Positions 1-7,500 are shown, counted from the first letter of the stretch. The stretch is 7,755 bases of DNA from Candidatus Sulfotelmatobacter sp. (GCA_030037515.1 JASHRE010000138.1:1-7755), one strand, 5' to 3'. Made by a program: numbers and translations. The notes: generated by a model not told the origin, from the letters alone.

Positions 1-1
1 A

Positions 2-382
2 ACGAAAAAAGTGTGGTCATATACCTTGACGGAACTCGATGGCATGACCAAAGTGACGGTGGAGCCGGTGTGGGAATATCCAGATGATTACTGCCAAATG
101 CAAACTCAGCCGCTGATATGGAGCCAGCGTGATGAGATGGCGGCATTCCAAGCAATGCTTGACAAAGCTCCCACTTCGAAGGCTCAGCTTTCAAGCCCAA
201 CTACGCCGGTTTCGCCTACTATGACTCCAGTCGGACGTCAGCAAAACTTGGAGACTGCTCCGCAAACCACTTCGCGACCTACTTCGCAAGATGAGAGTTC
301 GGGCGAAGCCACAGAGCAGGCTAAACAGCATGCGGCCTGCCTGGAATTGGCGAAGGATAATCCAAGCATTACATGCAAATAG
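2..382 (+). CDS. C-terminal part of an unrecognised protein, cut by the left edge
   Basis: The reading frame is open from the first complete codon (Thr-Lys-Lys-Val...) to a TAG stop, giving 126 visible residues, so the gene very likely begins outside the window. A GTG at base 11 could be a start, but no ribosome binding site precedes it. The first 50 or so residues look folded, with alternating aromatic and charged residues (WSYTLTELDG, VEPVWEYPDDYC). They are followed by a Ser/Thr/Pro/Gln-rich stretch of roughly 45 residues that looks like a flexible linker. The tail, ACLELAKDNPSITCK, carries two cysteines 12 residues apart and looks like a short conserved helix. No catalytic motif, signal peptide or membrane segment is visible. 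I do not recognise the family and assign no function. The linker and cysteine pair would suit an exported or envelope protein, but that is inference. It runs in the same direction as the araB remnant, 712 bases away, with no sign of a shared operon. Confidence 0.6.
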   Translation, partial: TKKVWSYTLTELDGMTKVTVEPVWEYPDDYCQMQTQPLIWSQRDEMAAFQAMLDKAPTSKAQLSSPTTPVSPTMTPVGRQQNLETAPQTTSRPTSQDESSGEATEQAKQHAACLELAKDNPSITCK

Positions 383-452
383 ATAAAGTAACTTCCGCGA
401 CAACGGAAAGTGCAGGACTCACCTGCCCGAGATCCGGTCACGCTAGTTTTAT

Positions 453-468
453 GCCATCGGGCGATGGC
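453..468 (+). other. Perfect small hairpin, GCCATC stem with GGGC loop
   Basis: GCCATC at 453-458 pairs perfectly with GATGGC at 463-468 around a 4-base loop. It lies 70 bases after the stop of the left-edge gene. No T-run follows, so it is not a textbook intrinsic terminator. It could stabilise a 3' end or be chance. A competing pairing (GGGC at 459-462 with GCCC at 469-472) also exists. Confidence 0.3.
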
Positions 469-472
469 GCCC

Positions 473-501
473 TTGACCCCATGATGAGTTGATATTATAT
501 A
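473..501 (+). promoter_or_regulatory. Possible orphan promoter, TTGACC-N17-TATATA
   Basis: TTGACC at 473-478 is a 5/6 match to the -35 consensus. It is followed after 17 bases by an AT-rich block, TATTATATAAA (493-503), which supplies a -10 such as TATATA at 496-501. No gene starts convincingly downstream on this strand for 590 bases. If it is active it would make either a non-coding transcript or a relic transcript of a lost gene. AT-rich runs produce such matches by chance, so confidence is low. Confidence 0.25.
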
Positions 502-586
502 AACGGGGTGTTTCGCCAATCATGCACACTCACAGGACGAGGACAAAGTCGTCAACAGTCGCTACTCGCCTCGTTTTCTTAAAGTT

Positions 587-789
587 TCAAGCCGCTTTTT
601 TCAGCGCATCTTCAATGTAGTCCGACAATCGCAATGCTCTGTCGCCGGAATGCGTTGTTCAATCTAGTTCTGCCTCAGTTTGCTAACCTCGTCTCCGGCA
701 TCCTCCGCGGGCACTAGGGAAGTAGAGGCAAGAAAAGACAACGTCTTCTCACAACCGTCTCGCGTGGCCTTCCTTGGATAGAACAATTA
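587..789 (-). pseudogene. Possible decayed coding remnants of unknown identity
   Basis: Read on the - strand, bases 786-664 are open and give a protein-like peptide containing EKTLSFLASTSLVPAEDAG and then DEVSKLRQN, ending in TAG. Reading past that stop gives IEQRI. After a change of frame, bases 658-587 give a second peptide, SGDRALRLSDYIEDALKKAA, ending in TGA. The two pieces read naturally as one amphipathic helical C-terminus split by a stop and a frameshift. I cannot name a family. The composition (acidic and alanine-rich helix, regular charge pattern) is what suggests former coding. With no start codon, no ribosome binding site and only about 65 residues, chance is a serious alternative. 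Confidence 0.22.
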
Positions 790-936
790 TCACGAAGCCG
801 ATTCTGGCGATCCTTCGCATTTGGGATCATCGATCCCGCTATGACGGATCAGCCGCTCACTGCAAGTCTCCCTCTCGTCGTTTCGTCGTTTTTACAATCG
901 TAGTTCGGGGAAAATGGGCTCCCTGACAGTTAATTT

Positions 937-965
937 TTGACAAAGGCAGACCTATCCAGTCGAAT
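937..965 (+). promoter_or_regulatory. Probable araB promoter, TTGACA-N17-TCGAAT
   Basis: A perfect -35 hexamer, TTGACA, sits at 937-942. It is followed by exactly 17 bases and a 4/6 -10 hexamer, TCGAAT, at 960-965. The predicted transcription start falls around 972-975. The LacI-type operator at 979-990 would therefore lie just after it, where a bound repressor would block initiation or clearance. The leader to the araB remnant start would be about 120 bases. No transcript evidence is available from sequence alone. Confidence 0.45.
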
Positions 966-978
966 GGAGCATTCCTGG

Positions 979-990
979 GCAAACGTTTAC
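979..990 (+). promoter_or_regulatory. LacI-type operator upstream of the araB remnant
   Basis: GCAAACGTTTAC contains the perfect 8-base palindrome AAACGTTT centred on CG, and its outermost G and C also pair, so only one of the six positions in each half-site is mismatched. It is identical over all 12 bases to the operator in front of araA (3288-3299, read on the - strand), and it has the same orientation relative to its gene. Flanking bases do not match, so this is not simply a longer duplication. LacI-family proteins typically bind palindromes with a central CG; the E. coli PurR core GCAAACGTTTGC is nearly the same. The likely binder is the LacI-family protein encoded at 3463-4500. Confidence 0.65.
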
Positions 991-1094
991 TTATCCTCTC
1001 GAAGGAACAGACGGAAAATCATGATTGCTGAAATCGTAGCGGTGCGAAAATAAGGCTTGCGGACCAATCGCGCCTTTGCACGGAGGCGTAACCA

Positions 1095-1665
1095 ATGGCT
1101 TTGGTGGCGAGAGTACACTTCGGAAGCTTGAGCGTGCGCGTCTCGATTGTCGATAGCGAGCGCGGGTTGCTATCTTCGGCAATTGCAGAATATCCCCTCG
1201 GTCGAGGAGTTAAGCCAAGGGCTCACAAAGTATCGCGCTGGCCAAACTGGATTGCTAAGAAGGACTTGGGACACTGGTGATCGCACGGTGCTGGTGAACC
1301 CGACTCTTCGCGGCATAACCTTAAACTGGAATCTGCAACACACAGCTCAGGACGAACTGTTCGCCGCCATCGAAGGGACCGCATTCCACACTCGTACCAT
1401 CCTCTACCGCATGAGCGAACATCGCGCGCCCACGCACCGTGTTATTAATGGCGGAGAAATCCCGCAATCCAATACCGCCTTAAATCAGATTTACGCCAAC
1501 CTGTTAGTCCGCCCGGTTCTGGTGCCGAGCAGTAAGGTAACCGGCCTGGGATCGGCCCTTCGCCTTCCTCACAGCGGCTGATCCAGATGGCTCGGCATTC
1601 TTAAAGAGAGGCCCACCGTCCTTATGCTTGAGGGAGAGCGTCGGATTCGTTTCCGGCCTATTTCG
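1095..1665 (+). pseudogene. araB: L-ribulokinase pseudogene: large internal deletion plus frameshifts
   Basis: Intact AraB, a cytoplasmic FGGY-family kinase, phosphorylates L-ribulose to L-ribulose 5-phosphate and is usually about 550 residues long. Here the ATG at 1095 has a good ribosome binding site (GGAGG, 1082-1086, 8-base spacing). The first 37 or so residues read as the FGGY N-terminus (FGSLSVRVSIVDSERG, then AEYPL). At about 1195-1210 the homology jumps, one frame over, to the C-terminal domain. That domain runs to about 1560 and includes DRTVLVNPTLRG, AIEGTAFHTRTIL, RVINGGEIPQ and YANLLVRPVLVP. About 370-390 residues are missing. A second frameshift near 1558 separates GLGSA from FAFLTAAD, and homology fades before 1665. 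Key positions are also damaged: the N-terminal nucleotide-binding motif has VHFG where VDFG is usual, GLLALDW has become GLLRRTW, and the glycine loop reads GGE instead of GGG. It converges on araA and keeps its own promoter and operator. I am sure of the family and of the decay, less so of the exact 3' limit. Confidence 0.87.
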
Positions 1666-1671
1666 CTTCCG

Positions 1672-3174
1672 TCAGAATCCGTTGGCGAGATGGTAGTAGG
1701 CGTCATTCCAGCGCAGCTCCTTTGCGAAGTTCGCCAAGTTGGTATTGCAGTCGATCAACAGGCATTCCATATCTGCCATCTCGGCAAAATTCTCAAGGTG
1801 CTCAGGCTTCAAGGCTCGACTCAGAACCGTGTGGTGTGCGCCCCCCGCGGAAATCCAAGCCGTCGCCGCAACTCTTAAATTAGGCTCTGGAATCCAAAAC
1901 CCTCGTGCCACAGGTAATTTGGGAACAGGATGCTCCGGCGGTATCAAGTTGACCCGATTGATGATGAGACGAAATCGATTGCCCAGGTCAATGAGAGAAG
2001 CATTCACTGCGTCTCCGGTCGCAGCGGTAAAGACGAGCCGAACCGGATCCGCTTTCCTGCCAATCGAAAGCGGATGGATTTCAGCCGACGGCTTCTCGCT
2101 CGTTAGAGATGGACAAACTTCCAGCATATGCGCGCCTAATACCTGCCCACCATTCCTCAGGTGATAGGTGTAATCCTCCATGAACGAAGCTCCCCCCGGC
2201 AGCCCGTGACTCATCACCTTCATCGCGCGCACCAGAGCAGCTGTTTTCCAGTCCCCCTCGGCTCCGAAACCGTACCCATCCTCCATCAGACGTTGGACGG
2301 CTATCCCCGGGAGCTGTTCTAGTCCATGCAAGTCTTCAAAGGTGTCGGTGAATGCGTACGCTCCAGTCTCCTCCAAAAAACTACGCAACCCAAGTTCGAT
2401 CCTAGCCGCCTCACGCAATGATTCGCGCCGGCATCCGCCCGGGCTCAGCGGCTGAGCTACGGCATAAGCTTCATCGTAATGAGCTGTGAGCTTGTTGATC
2501 TGTGCGTCAGTAACTTGCCGTATTCGCTGCACGACCTCTCCTACTCCATATCCATTGACGGAATAGCAGAGATTGATTTGTGCACTGACCTTGTTCCCTT
2601 CGGTGACGGCAACATTTCGCATATTGTCGCCGAGCCGCGCGACCTTCAGTTTCTGCGCATCATGCCAGGCGCAGGCCGCCCTGGCCCAGGTGCCGATCTC
2701 TGCATGAACAACAGTATCCTGCCAAAAACCCACCACAATTTTGCGTCTGAGCCGCATGCGGGCTCCGATGAATCCGAACTCGCGGTCACCATGAGCGGAC
2801 TGATTCAAATTCATGAAATTCATATCGATGCTCGACCACGGCAGCTCATCATTGAACTGGGTGTGGAAGTGCATCAGCGGTTTGCCCAACGATCGCAATC
2901 CGGCGATCCACATGCGAGCCGGTGAGAAGGTGTGCATCCAGACGATCAAACCGATGCAATGGCTTGCGCTGTTGGCTTCTAAGCACAAGTTGTGAATCGA
3001 CTCGCTGTCGGTCATGACCGGTTTGGCAACAATCTTTACGGGAATTTCCGAAGAAGCGTCCAAGGCGCGCGCAATCACATCGGAGTGTTCTTGAACCTGC
3101 TTCAGTACCACATCTCCATAGAGATGTTGGCTTCCGGCCACGAACCACGCCTCGAGATCACCAAGATGAATCAT
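1672..3174 (-). CDS. araA: L-arabinose isomerase, full length
   Basis: Cytoplasmic enzyme converting L-arabinose to L-ribulose, the first step of bacterial arabinose breakdown; family members are metal-dependent (usually Mn2+) and hexameric. At 500 residues it has the length of E. coli AraA and aligns throughout: WFVAGSQHLYG (10-20), WMHTFSPARMW (79-89), FHTQFN (103-108), MNLNQSAHGDREFGFIGARM (121-140) and LMEDGYGF (296-303). The expected catalytic and metal residues are all present: Glu306 (AEGDWK), Glu333 (FMEDYTYH), His349 (AHMLEVCP) and His447/His448 (GGAHHTV). The ATG at 3174 follows an in-frame TGA directly, so no earlier start is possible. AGAGGA lies 5 bases upstream (3181-3186 on the + strand). 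It is divergent from lacI, with a promoter and operator between them, and convergent with the araB remnant. No damage is visible, so the enzyme appears functional although its local kinase partner is not. Substrate assignment is solid by family; activity on D-galactose is a known side reaction of the family. Confidence 0.97.
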   Translation of the reverse strand: MIHLGDLEAWFVAGSQHLYGDVVLKQVQEHSDVIARALDASSEIPVKIVAKPVMTDSESIHNLCLEANSASHCIGLIVWMHTFSPARMWIAGLRSLGKPLMHFHTQFNDELPWSSIDMNFMNLNQSAHGDREFGFIGARMRLRRKIVVGFWQDTVVHAEIGTWARAACAWHDAQKLKVARLGDNMRNVAVTEGNKVSAQINLCYSVNGYGVGEVVQRIRQVTDAQINKLTAHYDEAYAVAQPLSPGGCRRESLREAARIELGLRSFLEETGAYAFTDTFEDLHGLEQLPGIAVQRLMEDGYGFGAEGDWKTAALVRAMKVMSHGLPGGASFMEDYTYHLRNGGQVLGAHMLEVCPSLTSEKPSAEIHPLSIGRKADPVRLVFTAATGDAVNASLIDLGNRFRLIINRVNLIPPEHPVPKLPVARGFWIPEPNLRVAATAWISAGGAHHTVLSRALKPEHLENFAEMADMECLLIDCNTNLANFAKELRWNDAYYHLANGF

Positions 3175-3287
3175 TCAAATCCTCTTGCGTCGCGTGTGCG
3201 ATTCAAGAACTCGCTCACCATCGCCGCTTTGCGGTCGCCCCGATAAGTCGGATTTGGCCCCCCATAATCCCTTGGCGCGGCGTGCTG

Positions 3288-3299
3288 GTAAACGTTTGC
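3288..3299 (-). promoter_or_regulatory. LacI-type operator upstream of araA
   Basis: Read on the - strand this is GCAAACGTTTAC, identical to the operator before the araB remnant and in the same orientation relative to the gene. The core AAACGTTT is a perfect palindrome (3290-3297). It begins 2 bases after the predicted araA -10 hexamer and so covers the likely transcription start, which is the expected position for repression by a LacI-family protein. It lies about 113 bases before the araA start codon. Confidence 0.68.
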
Positions 3300-3301
3300 T
3301 C

Positions 3302-3342
3302 ATTGTAAAGCCAAACCTACCAGAGATTGCAGCTTTTTTTTT
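3302..3342 (-). promoter_or_regulatory. Probable araA promoter with upstream A-tract
   Basis: On the - strand TACAAT (3307-3302) is a 5/6 match to the -10 hexamer. No good -35 is seen at the usual spacing (about 3325-3331 reads GCAATC/TGCAAT). However, a run of nine A residues (3342-3334) falls at about -39 to -47 from the predicted start, where an UP element contacting the RNA polymerase alpha subunit would sit. The operator immediately downstream strengthens the call. The weak -35 leaves room for activator help or simple mis-assignment. Confidence 0.42.
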
Positions 3343-3388
3343 GCGGTTCGCTTCCCGGACAGATTTTCCTCGGGGAAAGGGCGGCCTC

Positions 3389-3400
3389 GTAAACGTATAC
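3389..3400 (+). promoter_or_regulatory. Second LacI-type operator, next to lacI (autoregulatory candidate)
   Basis: GTAAACGTATAC is a palindrome with one mismatched pair (GTA.ACGT.TAC) centred on CG. It shares the 8-mer GTAAACGT with the + strand of the araA operator, and read on the other strand it matches the 12-base motif at 10 positions. It lies 101 bases from the araA operator and 62 bases before the lacI start. A weak -10-like TAAGAT follows at 3423-3428, without a clear -35, so the site would sit at or near the -35 region of lacI. This suggests self-repression, and two sites this far apart could also support looping; both are inference. Confidence 0.55.
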
Positions 3401-3462
3401 CTGCGGTAGCGTGATTCTCTGGTAAGATTACGCTTTGTTTGTATCCTATCCCTGCGAGTCCC

Positions 3463-4500
3463 ATGGATATCCGAGAAATTGCACGACGGGCGAAAGTCTC
3501 CACTGCCACGGTCTCGCGTGCCATCAATCGCGTTCCGACTGTTGATCCGCAACTTTCCAAGCGGGTTTGGCGAGTGGTCGAAGAGCTAGGATACTTCCCC
3601 AACACACAGGCGCGAGCTCTGGTCTCAGGGAGGAGCAGGATTTTTGGCTTGATCGTTTCCGAGATCACCAACCCGTTCTTCCCTGAAATTGTACAAACCT
3701 TCGAAAATCTGGCTGTCGAGAACAACTACGAAATCCTGCTGACTTCAACGGTGCACGATCCGAAGAGGATGGAACTTTCCGTGCGACGGATGATCGAACG
3801 CCGGGTCGACGGTGTCGCCATTCTGACCTTTGGCATGGAAGAATCTTTGCTTCAGCACCTCCGTTTTCGACAGGTCCCGCTCGTCTTTGTCGATGTTGGT
3901 CCTGATAGCCCGCAGGTAGCAAACATTCGAATCGACTATCTGAGTGGAATTAGACAGGCGGTACAGCACCTCGCTGCGCTGAGGCACACTCGCATCGCCT
4001 TTATTACCGGCCCCCTTCGCTTAAAGTCGGCGTTGGCCAGAAAGAGCGCATTCTTGCAATCGATGTCGGAGATTGGTATTCCTGCAAGCTTGATTACTGA
4101 AGGCGATCACACGATGGAAGGCGGCATGAGCGCGCTGGCCAAACTGATTTCCGTACATGGCCGGCCGACGGCAATTCTCTGCTCGAACGACATGACCGCT
4201 ATCGGAGTATTGCGGGAGGCTTTTGAGCGTGACATTCGGATACCTTCAGAGCTTTCCATCATCGGCTTCGATGATATACGTCTGGCGCAGTTTACAACGC
4301 CTCCCTTGACAACTGTCCAAATGTCGCAGACTGAGTTAGCCCGGCTGGCCTTTCAGGCGTTGATGAACGAAGTCGGTCAAATGTCAGAAGATCATCGAGC
4401 GAGCGAGTATCGGCTGACCACAAACCTGATCTTGCGCCGTTCTACAGCCTTAGCGCCCACCATCAATGACCCTAAGAAAGCGCCGAAGAAAACGATTTAA
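3463..4500 (+). CDS. LacI-family transcriptional regulator, likely arabinose-responsive
   Basis: DNA-binding repressor of the LacI/GalR family, 345 residues, the usual length. Residues 2-22 form the helix-turn-helix (DIREIARRAKVSTATVSRAI); STATVSRAIN is the recognition helix. ELGYFPNTQARALVSGRS (41-58) contains the hinge helix that inserts into the minor groove of central-CG operators. From about residue 60 the protein has the periplasmic-binding-protein-like effector domain, with typical landmarks FGLIVSEITNPFF (61-73), CSNDMTAIG (240-248) and GFDDIRLAQFTTPPLTTV (268-285). The tail from about 327 is Lys/Pro-rich. I chose the ATG at 3463 because the family motif starts there; a TTG at 3439 would add 8 residues with no clear gain. 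Neither start has a strong ribosome binding site. Divergence from araA and three matching operators nearby suggest control of araA, the former araB and itself. The ligand (L-arabinose or an intermediate or oligosaccharide) is inferred from context only. Confidence 0.94.
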   Translation: MDIREIARRAKVSTATVSRAINRVPTVDPQLSKRVWRVVEELGYFPNTQARALVSGRSRIFGLIVSEITNPFFPEIVQTFENLAVENNYEILLTSTVHDPKRMELSVRRMIERRVDGVAILTFGMEESLLQHLRFRQVPLVFVDVGPDSPQVANIRIDYLSGIRQAVQHLAALRHTRIAFITGPLRLKSALARKSAFLQSMSEIGIPASLITEGDHTMEGGMSALAKLISVHGRPTAILCSNDMTAIGVLREAFERDIRIPSELSIIGFDDIRLAQFTTPPLTTVQMSQTELARLAFQALMNEVGQMSEDHRASEYRLTTNLILRRSTALAPTINDPKKAPKKTI

Positions 4501-4576
4501 GGTCGAAAAGAGGCGTCAACAACCGCGAAAAAGCACCGATTGCCGCCAGGGACTCGCCAAGATATCATCACACCGG

Positions 4577-7500
4577 CTAAAACGATAACCTTAGCCCTAA
4601 CTGCAACTGCCGAGCCGGAAGTGCTGTGGCAACCTTTCCAAAGCCTGCATCACCCATGTTGGGATCCACTAAACCCAGGTTTGGGTGGTTGAACAGGTTA
4701 ATGAAATCGAAGCGGAACTGCAAATTCCCCTCTTCGCCTAACCACGGAAGATGATTGTTCTTAAGCACGCTGGCATCCACTTGGAGCATTCCCGGGTCGC
4801 GGTAGATGTTTCTCGCGAGGTTGCCTTCCGTGCCAATCGTTGGCGTTGGAAAGTCGCTGGCCGTGAACAAGCCGTTGATATAGGCTGACTTGCTGTGGGA
4901 ACCCGTGAAGTTTTGCGTCGGTGTGTTCGGGACATCGTATCCGGTTCCGTCTAGGTTGTAGTCGCCGCTGTTGGGCGCTAATTCATATCCGTTCGGATTA
5001 GAGACGCTGGGCGAGACTCCGGTAATGATCGTGAACGGATATGGCTGCGCCCCCGTCGGACACGGCTGTGGCCCAGGATTGGGACCTCCGGTGAAGTTGC
5101 ACATGATAGACAGCGGTCGATTGTCGATTACCCAGAAAGGAGTGCCTGTCTGAATGGCAATAATGCTCGAAGCTTCCCATCCGGAGGTCAGGACCTTTGC
5201 GACCCCACTCCCGACGCCGGGCAGCGTGTACGATCCAGAGAACGAGAAGCGCTGCCGGACATCGTAGTTAGCGTCACCGTAATAACTAAAATAGGAACTG
5301 GGTTGGGGAATGTTAAACCCATCGTCCTGATCGAATCGCGTGTTGGCCTCGGGAAAATCTCTGGCATGCGACAGCGTGTAGGATCCCTGGAAACTTCCCC
5401 GATGTCCTGCTCGACCGCGCAAGAACAAAATCATGGCATTGTACGTAGCGCGATTGGCATTGTTAACATATGTAATTGGCCCGAAGTACTGGTTGAGAGT
5501 ACCGATGCTCTCCGCAGCATAGCTACCTTGACTATTAGTGACCACGGAAAAGGTTGCACCGCCGGGAAAATAATTTACATTGTATCCGGTCAGCCCATTG
5601 TAGCTTTTGGACCCGGCATAGTTTGCCCCGGCAACAAGGCTTCCCCGCAACTGACGCTCTACTCCAGCTACATAATTGACGGCTAACGGAGCGACCAAGT
5701 TCTGATCCAAGGCATCAATCGACGGCGTCGTACCGTTGACTCCACCATGAGAATTCAAACTTCCCGCCGGGATTGGAGGTAGAGGAAAATTCCACGGATA
5801 GTTCCCGGATGGGGCAATGGCGAAGAAATTACTTAAGGGGTAAGAGGTTCCGTTGTATACGTCGAAGCTGGTGAACGTTTGACTTATAACTCCGGGCGGG
5901 TTATTACGGGTTTGATCGACACTTTGGCCCAGGGTAACCCAGTCATGGTAGACGCCAATCCCGCCACGAATTGCCCACTCCCCTTTCTTCGTCGGATCCC
6001 AGGAAAAACCGATCCGGGGACTGAAGAGGTTTTTCATGTCGTTGGAAAATACCTGAGACACAACTCCGACTGAGGCATTCGCTACTTGAGTATTGAAATT
6101 TCCGCCTGGCGAGAGAATTAAAGTGCTGAACTGAAAACCACTGTTTCCCCAAGCGGTATGATTGCCGAAATCATCCCAGCGCAAAGATACAGTCAGTGAC
6201 AGATTGGGCCTGGCCTTCCAGTCGTCTTGCACAAAGAACCCGAAGGGGTTCGTCTGGCCGCCGAAAATAACCGACCCCTGGCCTCCGGTCAGCGGATTGT
6301 AAGCGTAAACCGATTCCTGGTAGACATTGTCTTCGACAAGGTCCAACAGATTATTGAACGTAAAGTCGGGCCGCACGTTGTAAGGTGTGAAATCGCCATG
6401 TTCGATGGCGTGGTCGCCATCATACCCGAAACGCAATGTGTGCTTTCCGCGCACCCAACTTAGAACGCCGCGCCAGTTGTAGTTCGGCCCCCGGTACTCT
6501 CCCGGCCCCCACCCTCCACCCACGGGAAAACCGACCAGATTGCCTGCAGTAACCCCAATGTCAGGTACCGCTAAATTCGCGTCTTCGCCATCCGCACCGC
6601 CAACACTGGCGAAGGCAAAGCCACCTTCCACCAGAAGATTGGCGTTCCATGTATGAGTGAAGTCGATTTGGCCGTAGCGATTCCTCATGATGTCCAGAGC
6701 GTCCAGCCGCGGCCGAGCCGAAAGTTGCTCTTGATCGAAGGAGTCGTTGTAGTAGCTAAGGTACAGGCGATCCTTATCTGTGAAATACTGATCTAACCGG
6801 AAATTGTACTGCAAAGCATTGTAATAGGGACTGGCGGCAAAGCTGCCGGCGTCAATCATGTTAAGACCACAAGGCGGCGTCAACGGTGTTGTCGTACCAC
6901 AATTGCCATTTAAATATTGCTCTGACGTTTGGTACGGACTTCCGATGAGCCGGCTTGCTGGCCATCCCGCGAGAACCTGGGTTCCGACCGTGTTAGCGAA
7001 GTTCGACTGGGCCCACGATACAAACGCAGGATCCTCAAAGTACTGAGTGCCCGATGACGTTCCCGCGGTTGTGGCCCAGAGTTTTTCAAAATCTGCGAAG
7101 AAAAATGTCTTACCCTTACGAATGGGCCCGCCTAGGGTACCTACCAGATCTTTTCGGGCAAATGGCAGAAAAGCACCGGGCTGTGTGAATTCCGGAGTCG
7201 CCTGAAAATCCTGATTGGTGAAAAAAAGACTGCCGGTGCCGTGAAACTGGTTCGTTCCGGACTTCGTCGTTACCTGGACGAGAATCGAACTTCCCAGATT
7301 GTCTTCACCGTCCCAGGAATTGGTTTGCAATGTGGCTTCCTGGACCGCATCTGGGATGGGAGCCAAAATGATGTTCCCGTTTTGGACCGGGCTAGTCACG
7401 TTCATTCCGTCAACCATGACGAGATTGCCCGTGTAACTCCGGCCATTCGCGCTGATTTGTGGCGTTTGGGTGCCGAAGTTATCTGCGAATCCGCCGGGCG

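Larger units (their letters stand above)
383..936. other. Gene-poor stretch between the left-edge gene and the araB promoter
   Basis: About 550 bases without an intact gene. All frames on both strands are broken frequently. Three weak items are listed separately: a hairpin at 453-468, a promoter-like sequence at 473-501, and possible decayed coding remnants on the - strand between 587 and 789. Just after the stop of the left-edge gene there is also a short inverted repeat, TTCCG at 393-397 and CGGAA at 404-408 with a 6-base loop. It has no T-tract after it, so I do not call it a terminator. Bases 790-930 show nothing I can name. The whole stretch looks like degrading sequence, consistent with the broken araB beside it. 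Confidence 0.5.

Noticed and set aside
393..408. TTCCG/CGGAA inverted repeat after the left-edge gene as an intrinsic terminator
   Set aside because: The stem is only 5 base pairs and no T-run follows.
522..605. Small + strand reading frame starting MHTHRTRTK downstream of the orphan promoter
   Set aside because: About 28 codons, no good ribosome binding site, no recognisable motif, and it overlaps the possible - strand remnant.
991..1182. 63-codon reading frame on the - strand
   Set aside because: It overlaps the araB N-terminus, which has clear homology, a start and a ribosome binding site on the other strand.
1739..2995. Several + strand frames of 60-148 codons
   Set aside because: All lie antisense within araA, whose full-length homology is unambiguous.
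3439..3462. TTG at 3439 as the start of the LacI regulator
   Set aside because: The extra 8 residues precede the point where family members normally begin, and the ATG at 3463 fits the helix-turn-helix directly.
3175..3552. 125-codon - strand frame ending just before the araA start
   Set aside because: It covers the operators and the lacI N-terminus, is rich in Arg/Lys/Gly with no family features, and is best explained as the in-frame open stretch upstream of the araA stop-start junction.
4501..4576. Bidirectional terminator between lacI and the receptor
   Set aside because: I looked for a GC stem with flanking A and T runs and found none that was convincing.
5871..5882. GTGAACGTTTGA, a 10/12 match to the operator motif
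   Set aside because: It lies deep within the receptor coding sequence with no promoter nearby; near matches of this size are expected by chance.
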